A DNA stretch of 64,000 bases. It comes from Siphlonurus alternatus (taxonomy: Eukaryota; Arthropoda; Insecta; Ephemeroptera; Siphlonuridae). Shown one piece after another: positions 54,559 to 64,000 of the stretch. Every line of letters begins with the position of its first letter. Positions within the stretch are counted from its first letter, which is position 1. The translations under genes and the position numbers were made by a program. A model generated the notes under the pieces. That model saw only the letters and a program-made list of their open reading frames with translations. It did not search any database and was not told the origin of the DNA. Location: positions 682,001-746,000 of the forward strand of contig OX463778.1 in the NCBI GenBank assembly GCA_949825025.1. The letters run 5' to 3'.

Positions 54559-55689
54559 TTATTACCACTCCAAATTTTTCAGCATGAATATTAAATAAAA
54601 AATATATAATGGTCAATCATCATGTGTATAAAATATATATCTTTTCCTTTCCCTTTAATTAAATAAAAATATATTTCTTCACATTTATATGCAATATGTA
54701 ATATTATATACATTTTTTTTTTTCAATGTGTTAATGATAATGTAATGTCATATAATAAATAAAATTCAAAATTGATATAAGAATAATTCTAATATAATTG
54801 TTCTCATAAAATTATATGGACATTACAGACATTAAATTTATCAGCACTTTCAAATTTCAATTAATATGCTCAGTATAAAAAAAATGCTGTACCGCTGTTC
54901 CTTCTATGAAAGCACTTACAATTTTTCCTTCTTTTACAATAAATATTAATTAAATAATGAAATTACTTGAATTATTTATAAATAATTCAATTATATAATA
55001 TAATATAGAATTAGTGATATTCATAGTATTTAAGCCCTCCAATAATTTTTTTGTATGAAGGCAACAAGAAAATTACATGTGTTCGATTTTTGTTATATTT
55101 TATTATTTTTATGCTAATATACATATTCCAAAATCCCTAAACTAGTATAATAGAGGGATCTTGCAATATATGCGATGCTCCGAGTTTTCCTAGCGGTGCT
55201 CCCAGCTTTCCGTGCTCCGAGTTTACCGTGCATCGAGTTTTCCTAGCTTGTTGAAATTGCACCGAGATTTCCTGCACCGAGATTTCCTGCACCGAGTTTT
55301 CCGGATACCGGGGGTCTGTGGTGCATAGTCCCCCATAACAGCCCGTCGCAGGTGAATAATTTTTTTAGGTCACGGTTTCGTTTTCAGCAGTTTTTATACA
55401 AAATAATCGCAGCTTTTTAAGAAACAACTTGTTAAAATAATTAAACGTGGATGATGTAAACATATCAATACTATGCACCTTTAAATGTTTTGTACACATA
55501 ACAATTTCATGTGTACACATGAAAAATGTTATGTGTACACATGACACGTGCATGTCATGTGTATAAATGTCATGAACTTCCAGTAACATGGAAGTTTGTA
55601 CTTAAAAAAACAAACAATAAGGAAACTTAAAAAATCCATAACTCCAAAAACTAGCTCCTATTTGTACACCTGATATTTATTTTAAGCAG

Positions 55690-55962
55690 CTTTTTGGTGT
55701 AGTGGTTAGTACTTATAGCTCTCGTCCGAGAGAGAGAGGTCCCCGGTTCAAATCCTGATGCATACGGCAGACTTTTCGCGACTTGAGTTGGCTATATTCC
55801 GCTGGGGTGACCGCGGAATGTTGTGCAAACAACATTCGTGTCTTTATTAGAAACGGGTACTTAACTGTCTGGCGTGCAGACTGGGTATTAGGAGCCCCAA
55901 AAAGCACTGTGAACAATGTTGAAAAAAATTTGTTCCGCCATTGGTAGCCAACCAACCATATT
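55690..55962 (+). mobile_element. tRNA-derived SINE, copy B
   Basis: Counterpart of 18853-19125 with the same A- and B-box motifs and scattered substitutions. Confidence 0.75.
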
Positions 55963-56395
55963 TTAGCTACTGATAGCGGATGTAGAGGATAGAGGAGAAC
56001 ATTTTTATTTGTTTCATAATTTTCATGTCATGGATTTTTTTTTTAACATTGGCCGTGTTACCTTCCCCTTAATTGCAATTATTAAATTACATATTTCAAA
56101 AAACTCATGATATGACCAAAATTAAGTCTTGAAATGCAGAATAATAATAATAAATAATTATAAGAACATTAATTAATTTAATTCGAGCGAAGCGATATCT
56201 TTTTTTTAGCCAAAGCTACAACCAGAAAAAGTCAAATTATTTTTCATGATTCTTTACTGAAAATCATCAAAATTCCATGATTTTTTATTACAATTTGTAA
56301 AATTCCACGAGCTTTCCACGAGTTTTTCAGTGAAAATAAATTCCCCGATTATTCCAGGTTTTTCATGATTTCCAGGTTGCTATACACCTTGGAAA

Positions 56396-56680
56396 ATGAA
56401 CATGCTCACAGTACAGATGTACCTCCTCACTCACCATCTCTATGCAGACACTCAGCGGCGGCCAGCAGCACGGCTAGATGCACGGGCAGCGCTGCCTCTG
56501 GCCGCTTCCTCGCCAGCCGAAGACGCAGCAGGTCACGCGTCCACGAAGCAAGCCGACAGCAATCAGATAGGCCATCATAGGAGTTTATGGTGTTTGCTAG
56601 GGCGGAGTGCTCTAATCTGCGCCTTTCTACTGACCGAATATCACATAACTGATCCCCACGTAATACACTATTTCTCCTAG
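56396..56680 (+). other. GC-rich island with an unrecognised ORF, copy B
   Basis: Counterpart of 20219-20503; the 94-residue frame is identical. No function assigned. Confidence 0.25.
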
Positions 56681-57219
56681 TCTTTTAGCATAATATTAAT
56701 ATTTTTGTTTGCTTATCTGTATACCAGCACGTGCTTCTGCTTCCTTACTATAGAATAGTATAAAGTATAATGTAAACTATTATTATCTGCACTCAATTTT
56801 CTTTGAATATAACTTTGATATTTCAAGAATGCGTTAATAACTAAATCATTATACAAATGAAATGTGACATATAACATTTTTAATCGTATTTTGTTGATGA
56901 TGTTGATTTTTAAATGATATAAGTTATAAGACAAAAAAGAAGAGAGTTCATTTTACTAGAGAAAAAATAAAAATTAAATTACTAATTTTTGCTACGTTAT
57001 AAATTGTTAAATTTTGTTATCTTATTTTCTTTATAGAAATTTTTTTAACGCCAATTATTTAATGAGAAGTAACTGCGCCTGTACTGTAAATAATACGATA
57101 ATATTCATGAGCATGAAATTTAGTTTTAAAATGTTATAATAAATATGGTACAGAAATTAAGTTATTGAACTCAAATCTTTTTTTTCTTAGCTGCTCTAAA
57201 ACTGTCTGTTAAGTGTAAA

Positions 57220-58626
57220 ATGATGATGAGATCAAATCTCAAGTGCAGTGCGGTAAGAGCCCGAGCAATGACATCCATACCTCCGTCACAGCAGCACCCA
57301 GAAAAATCCTACCTCTGGCAACCGTCGGGGTGTCCGAGCGCTCCTCGCCTGCATCATCGACGTGGCTGGTGGAGTACCCGAGGGCACCGAGGGAAGGTTG
57401 AGGAGGACCCAAGTCGGACTCGTGGTGAGACTGAGAGGCTCTCCGGTCCAATGTGAGCAAGGTGAGAAAGGGCACAAGTCCATTCCACCGGACTCGATCC
57501 CTCTCGAGCTTACAATACACTGCACCAACACCCCAAGTGGTCCTGTTTACCTGAGCTCTGCATGGTCTCATCAACCGGCAGATGTGTAACCTTCGCCAAC
57601 TAACGATGGTAATATTTTTATACAATTACAAATTATACAGTCAACCGGAGTTCCTTGCCAATCATGAGACAGTTTCCAAATTGTTTTTTAGTATGAGCGA
57701 GATGGCTAAATCAAATTAAGTAACCCCGATTGACTGTAAACATGGTATTTACATTGTTATATCAAATCAATTCTTTAATTGCTTTATAATGAAAAAAAAT
57801 AGAGCATATTGTAAAAATTAAAGAAGGGTACGGGACTCTGACGTCAAACGTTTATCCTTATTTTCTCCACCCTCTGTGATGACCGCGCTAGAGAGGGACG
57901 CTGCTGCCTTTTGTCAATGAACCCTAAGGTCCAAAGCCAGGGGAACCACCTACAAGAGCTCCGGGTGGCGAGGCGCAACGAATTTACCCCTGGGAGCGTT
58001 AAAATGAGTGACTTTTGGCCTGATGTAGACCCATCCGATTACTAGTACACTCTGAACCTCGGTTATCAGTATGAGATACTGATTAACACGCGAAGAAACG
58101 CTCAAATTGTAAAATATGAAATAGAGTTTTAGTGATTTAATGGAATATAAAATTTTATAATGTATGAAATTGAGATCGATATTAATTTAGCAATATCAAT
58201 CATGATGACTGCAAATACCATGTTACATTTTTATACCATTTTCAATTTTTAAATTACCATCGTGCATTTGCGAAGGGTACACATATGCAGGTTGACGAGA
58301 CCATTCAGGACTCAGGTAAGCAGGATCACGAGGGACGTCAGTCCAGTGCAATGCAAGATCGAAAGAGATCAAGTCCAGCGGTATGGACTTGTGCCCTTTC
58401 CCACCTTGCTCATAGTGAACCAGAGCTCCTGTCGGTATCACCAGTTGATCGACTTGTGTCCTTCTGACACCGTCCCTCGGTGCCCTCGAGAACTCCGCAC
58501 ACCACGTCGATAATGCGTGCGAGGAGCACTCGGACACCCCGACGGTCAACAGTGGGAAGTCCGTTCTGAGCACCGATGTGACGGAGGTACAGACGTCATT
58601 ACTCGCACTCTTGCCGCAGTGAACGT
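57220..58626. repeat. Diverged GC-rich inverted repeat, copy B
   Basis: Counterpart of 21040-22450, including the 5S-SINE body fragment at about 57870-58010. Confidence 0.7.
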
Positions 58627-59023
58627 GACATATGACCCTGCTGAGTACATGCAGTTTGTGTATTTGAATGTTTTTATATCAATGGATCACTTAATGACGC
58701 ACCTGCAAGCAAGTAGGTGAGTCAGAGAAAGGGCGGGTACCCTAAATGTAAAAATACCATGGCGTCGAAAATAAGAAAAATATGAAGAATTGTTGGCTGC
58801 AATTTATTCACACTATATCCATTGATGTAAAAAATTCAAATACACGAACTGTTCTTATAATGAGACCACCAGATGCAAAAGCAGACCATTGACATTAAAT
58901 TTGCGATTTTGACTTTCACAACATTTAATTTAATATAGATTAATAGATATGGAAACAAAAATGGCTCTTATAACTTATAACAAATTAAGAACACTTCATT
59001 ATAAATTGTTAAATTTTTGCCAC

Positions 59024-59374
59024 TTAAGGGTAAGATAACGCCACCAATGTTAAAAAAAATCACTCACACGAAAGTTCTGGAAAAAAAAAATAAAATGTTT
59101 CTTCTCTACACACCCTATCAGTAGCTAAAAAATCAGGAATCTAGTTTTTGAATTATGAATTTTTAAAGTTGACTAATTTAACATGAAAATTTCATTTCTC
59201 AAAGTTAAAATAGTCAACTTTAAAAATTTATAACTCAAAAACTAGATCGTATTTGTATACCTGATATTTTAGCTACTGATATGGGGTATATTAGAGGAGA
59301 ACATTTTAAAAAAAAAATCGGAATTTTTGTGTGAGGATTTTTTTTTAACATTAGTGGCGTTATCTTACCCTTAA
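59024..59374. mobile_element. TTAA foldback MITE (GGTGGCGTTA type), copy B
   Basis: Counterpart of 22858-23198, sharing its right TTAA with the next element. Confidence 0.88.
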
Positions 59375-59736
59375 AGGCATACAGGCCTCAAAATACAAAT
59401 TAGACAGGCACCAAGTGGGTTTAGAGTATATAATCAACATTCGCATCATTTTTTTCCACGCGTGATGCATCCGTGCGAAGTCGCAGTTCAAAGTAAGAAA
59501 TTTAGTCCTTGATGACGTCACGAAGTCCTTGGTGACGTCACGAAGTCCTTGATGACGTCACAACTCAATGCTAATCGGTGCTAGCTGTGAGTTGTGACGT
59601 CAGCAAGGACTTTCTTTACAGCACGACTTCGCACAGACGTACCGCGCGCAGGTAAAAATAATACGAATGTTGATTATAAACTTGGGCAACACTTAATGTC
59701 TGTTTAATTTGTAATTTGAGGCCTGTATACCTTTAA
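59371..59736. mobile_element. TTAA MITE with CRE-like tandem repeat, copy B
   Basis: Counterpart of 23195-23580 with three, not four, 20-bp TGACGTCA units (one with a base change, ttggtgacgtca). Confidence 0.85.
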
Positions 59737-62147
59737 CAAAGAATATAAATAGAAATATTAATATTTGTTTGTTTGGTTAAGTACAATATTATTTTGTGGA
59801 GGGAAGTTAAGATAAAAAAAATCAATCAATGGAGCGTACGTCTGGTTCCACATCTGGTGGTGTCAACTGTTTACTATGTGATAACATACGTCACGGTAGC
59901 GAGGGATATATTTGACTCTATGTAAATACCTTTCTAAATACTCCACCCCCTTCTATGAATTATTGTACAACATTAATTAGTGTTAAGCCTTTATTACATG
60001 ATACAATTTTTCTAATTATTGTATCACTTTTAACTTCCAAGAAAGCTTCAACTCCATTTATTTTGTGTGTATGGAGATGAAATTTTCTTGCAATGAAAAT
60101 TTGTATGCAAAATTGTATCGTGTAATACCGGTTTAATACCAGCTGAAGAAAATACTCGTGATTTCTTCGCTTAAATTAACAAAGAAATAAACATTCGTAC
60201 ACAAACTAAATCACTTCCCTGCTACCATGACGACAGAACTTATTGTTTGTATATTATACATGACTGTATGTATATGTGTTTTTGTTCAGTAAAAAAAAAA
60301 AAACTATCTAATTTTGTAAGGTAAATTAATATGCGATAGCATCAAAAATTAATTTTGTTTTAAGTTCATTGATTAAGATTTCACGAAATAAGTGTAGCTA
60401 ACAGCGCAATATTGCGTGCATAGAAAAAATTTAATGTTTTACTCTCAGTAACTATACAACGAGAAATCATATTAATAGTAACAAATAATAACACATAACA
60501 AATAATATACAGCAGAAGAGAACGACGTTATTCTTTGCTGAAGTTTGAAAATAGTTAGAAATTTAAGAAGTAAAAGTTATGCTAAAACAAATAAAAATTA
60601 TAGCGATCGATGTAAAAAATATCTCATAATTTGATACCTATTTAAGGTATCATTGAATTGTGCAAAAAGAGACGCAAAATCAATGTATTGATTGATTGAT
60701 GTATTGTTGTGGACGCCTCCCATCCCCCCCTCCTTTTCACTTAAACTCGGCGTCGTTATTGGATGGACGCATGGATATATTTGAGCACAGTCAAATGTTA
60801 CCGCCCGCCTACCTGACCCCCCTTCCTAGCATACTTGCACTCGCCCAAGATTCACCATGCTGCCTGCCGATGTAACCTGAAGTGCACACAACATGTTGTC
60901 ACAAATCCAAGCAGTTATATACAGTAAAAACTTGTTATTACGTTATGTCAAGGGACCCAAAAAATTAGGGTTACCTTATATCGAGCTTCTCAAGAACATT
61001 TTTTTTTTAAATGTTTTAAATGACACATAAACCAGTGTCATCCACTTCCGTAACATTTTTGCTCCATTTAAAGTCCTTTTTGTCATGTTTAGGAGAAATA
61101 AAAAAGTCTTCAGTTCTAAAACAATTTACAATAATAATGAATAATAATAATGTTATTGTACAAATATACTAGCTAGAGAAACGCCATAGTAATGATATCA
61201 CTATTGGGTAGATGCAGATGATCTGCATTAGCCCTAATTAACATGACATTCCGAATAATATATCAAAGTTCGTAAAATCACGATTTTACGAACTTTAATT
61301 GATTTACAAAATTCATGAATGAACAAAATATTTTCCCTCCAAATAATTGGATAGGGAAGTGCATGTTAAGTGACCTCGAATTATGAATTTGCGATGCTGT
61401 AATGCCCCTAGAGAACATTTGAAGTATAGAGGTCTTTCACCATACGTCACAAAAATATGACGTCACGTGAATGTAGGCAAAAAGCACCTATATTTAACAT
61501 GGTAGTAGCATACCAAAAACTATTTATTTTCTGCGATATGACAATCGTGGTACTTTTGACAATTATTTTATATGATAGATTGAAATTTCAAGTAAATGGA
61601 AAAAAATACAATATTTGCCAATGATATCTGTGAAGAATACAATAAATCATTAAATAAAATGTAAATCGACTCCAAATTTCACGTCAATAATGATCATTTT
61701 AGGACACTTATGCACTGATATTGACCCTAAGATGCTTCAAAAAAATCAGCCAATCACCGACCATTGCTTTCCCCGCGGACTTTTGAATACGAGGGGGAAA
61801 CGGCACAACAAAAAATAATGATAAAGAAGCTAGGTAAAATAAAAAAAATGTATATGTTCAAGTTATGTATATTTATTTCTAACGTATATATTATTACTAA
61901 AAAATAATAAAAATATGTTAAATTAGGAGGAATAAATCAAGTGATTCCAGTTCCCTCTCAGTATACCTACTGCTGAATGTAAACAACAACAAAGCCAAGC
62001 AAACGCTATATATTTTCGTTTTTTAAACATAAAATACGCGCGCGTGGTGATTTAAAATTTTTGATCAAAACAATCCAGTTTAAGAAAAGAAAGAAAGGAA
62101 GAAAAAAAAAAACGGGATGACATAATTAAGATGCGATGTATAGAATA

Positions 62148-63529
62148 GAATCACGGACCAAATACCCCCGGACGAAATTCCCCCGGACCAAATATCCCCG
62201 CCAGGACCGGACCAAATACCCCCGGACGAAATATCCCCGGACGAAATACTCCCGGACGAAACACCCCCGGACGAAATACCCCCTTGTAAGTGTAGAGGGG
62301 CGGGCGACCAACACGGGAGGGGAAGTCGACTTTATTTATAAAGTCTGTTTTTATGTCGTTTGTCTGACGTCACGCGCGTCGTATTAAAGAAGGAAGTAAT
62401 AGTAACGCCATTTTTCACAACAAATATATATCATATAATATTCAAAGTATATTTATAGTTAATGCCGTATCAAGATCTCAAATTGCGTCTTTAATTTTAT
62501 TATACCAAAACATACTCAAAATTGTGCCGCAAACAAACGATTTTTGTATATGCTATGCTTACTTTGATAGTGCGGCAATTGTCACAGCGTTTAGCAGCAA
62601 AATTTTGAAGTTGTTTAAACGATTTTAGGTTTTTAAACCTAGATGTGCCACTAGCGATTTGAGCAAAGCCCGAAATTAACAAATACTTCGGGCTTTGCTC
62701 ATTTAAATTTGAACATTTATAGAAGTGCTCAAATCGAAAAAAGCAATCCCCGACGAGGAGTTTTATATCGGGCGTTGCTCATTTAAATTTGAACATTTAT
62801 AGAAGTGCTCAAATCGGAAAAAGCGAACCCCGACGAGAAGTTTTATTTCGGGGTTTGCTCATTTCTAAAAGTGCCCAACTCGAAAAAAGCAACCCCGCGA
62901 CGATAATTTTTATTTCGGGCTTTGCTCATAGTTTTGATCATTTCTAGAAGTGCCCAAAGCAAAATAAAAAATAATAATTGGAAATTGTTCCGTATTATAG
63001 CAATAAATAATAAAAATAATGTAAATTTAATAAAATTTTAATTATATCATTTTTTTAATTTATTGATAAAAATACAAATTTAACATTAATAGCGTGTATA
63101 GTATTTTTTTTTATCAAAACATTTCTTTCTGTATATATTCAAGTCATATTGAAAAAATACGATTTTTTCACACTGACAATGAGAGACACTTTTAATTTTT
63201 TTATTAATATCATTTTTTTATAATTAAAGGGTATGATTACAATTATACTCTAGCAATGAATTTCAGGTTGCAGATGAACAATTTCTAAGTTCAGACGACG
63301 TACCACACATGACAAAGAAAAGAGTGTCTCAGATCAGCAGCAGCATTAGCAAATTCAAAGCCACAGGTTTTTTGTTTTGCAACTGCAAGAAAGGTTGTCA
63401 ATCTAAAATATGTTGTGCAAATTAAGAAAAAATTTAGATGAAATTTAAAATGCCATGATAGTAATCCCTGCAAAAATAAGTCAAGTTCAGGTAATAATAC
63501 GATCAGGTAATAATCAATTTTAATAATAT

Positions 63530-63608
<79 letters not shown>

Positions 63609-64000
63609 GTTGTTTATTTATTAATTAATGTATTTATTTACTTATTTATTTATTAATTAACTAATTTATTTATTTATTTATTAATTTATTTATTTATTTA
63701 TTTTAAATTAGTAGGTTTGGTACTATCTTGAGGAGCTCTTTGCTTCTTACCAAGTTCTCTAAATTAAGTTAAAATTATTTTACAATATATCAGAGCTGTA
63801 AAAAAATTATTTAAATTAACTAACATACAATTATATTAATATAAAAAGTTTGACAAAATCGTATTTTTCAGTATGACTTGAATAAAACAGAAAGAAATAT
63901 TTTAATAAAAAAATAATATCGCTATATTGCTAAATTTGTATTTTTGTTACTTATTTAAAAAAGTGATGTAGTTAAAATATTATTAAATTCACAATATTTT
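62148..64000. mobile_element. Foldback element F4, copy B (cut by the window end)
   Basis: Starts with GAATCACGGACCAAATACC as copy A does. The 15-bp array is one or two units longer and rearranged (contains ccgccaggaccggaccaaat). The 80-bp repeats follow at about 62660-62960 and the (TTTA)n at 63525-63700. The right arm begins near 63840 and is cut. Confidence 0.85.

Larger units (their letters stand above)
52023..55309. mobile_element. Foldback element F2, copy B (no long-TIR insert)
   Basis: Same ends and same 9-bp duplication GGGGGTCTG (52014-52022, 55310-55318) as copy A, but only 3.3 kb long. The right array has one extra 15-bp unit and the left array has three extra units compared with A. 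Confidence 0.9.
44377..64000 (+). repeat. Segmental duplication, copy B (runs off the end)
   Basis: Copy B of the segment at 1111-27808. It starts abruptly at the sequence gttatttgatcgaaaac within the F1 tandem array and continues to the last base. It lacks the hAT, long-TIR and TTAA insertions at 1251-1648, 3400-3473, 6553-8084, 9541-15779 and 19275-19919. It has extra sequence at 45285-46496, 47725-47985 and 53085-53438. The differences are whole elements or clean deletions on an otherwise near-identical background. Confidence 0.93.

Overview
The window is AT-rich, non-coding-looking nuclear DNA from a eukaryote, most likely an invertebrate animal. It carries a non-LTR retrotransposon, Pol III-type SINEs (5S- and tRNA-derived), hAT-, pogo- and TTAA-type DNA transposons and many foldback repeats. 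There are no operons, Shine-Dalgarno sites or dense ORFs. I could not determine the species. No host protein-coding gene can be called with confidence. The only convincing protein is a reverse transcriptase at 30995-33358 (minus strand). Most other long ORFs are translations of tandem arrays or palindromes.

Layout. A segment at about 1111 to at least 27808 (copy A) is repeated, in the same orientation and nearly base for base, at 44377-64000 (copy B, which runs off the end); the offset at the start is about 43.3 kb. Differences between the copies are mostly whole-element insertions and deletions, so each copy supplies empty sites for the other. This dates the elements and fixes their ends: hAT elements with 8-bp target duplications (3400-3473, 6553-8084, 19275-19919), a 6.2-kb long-TIR element (9541-15779) and a TTAA foldback (1251-1648) are present only in A. 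A 1.2-kb piece of one foldback element, with a TTAA element inside it, is present only in B. The pair may be a real segmental duplication or two haplotypes placed in series by the assembler.

The single-copy middle (about 28.8-44.3 kb) holds a 5.1-kb inverted-repeat element with TTAA flanks (29929-35072) that was invaded by two LINE copies and a 5S-derived SINE, then nested MITEs (35467-36034), a pogo-like element carrying a full 5S-derived SINE (36225-37735), and more repeats.

The most unusual content is a group of five large non-coding foldback elements, called F1-F5 here. Their terminal inverted repeats are built of 15-16-bp tandem units. Each element has its own unit, but four units align (GAACGAAAACATTTA, GAACCGAAAAGGAAAT, GGACGAAATACCCCC, GGACAAAATACCCTT), and the outer ends share a motif close to GGTAWMCGGA or GAATCACGGA. 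Two of them show exact 9-bp target duplications. This looks like one transposon family whose terminal arrays diverge as a block while the ends stay recognisable.
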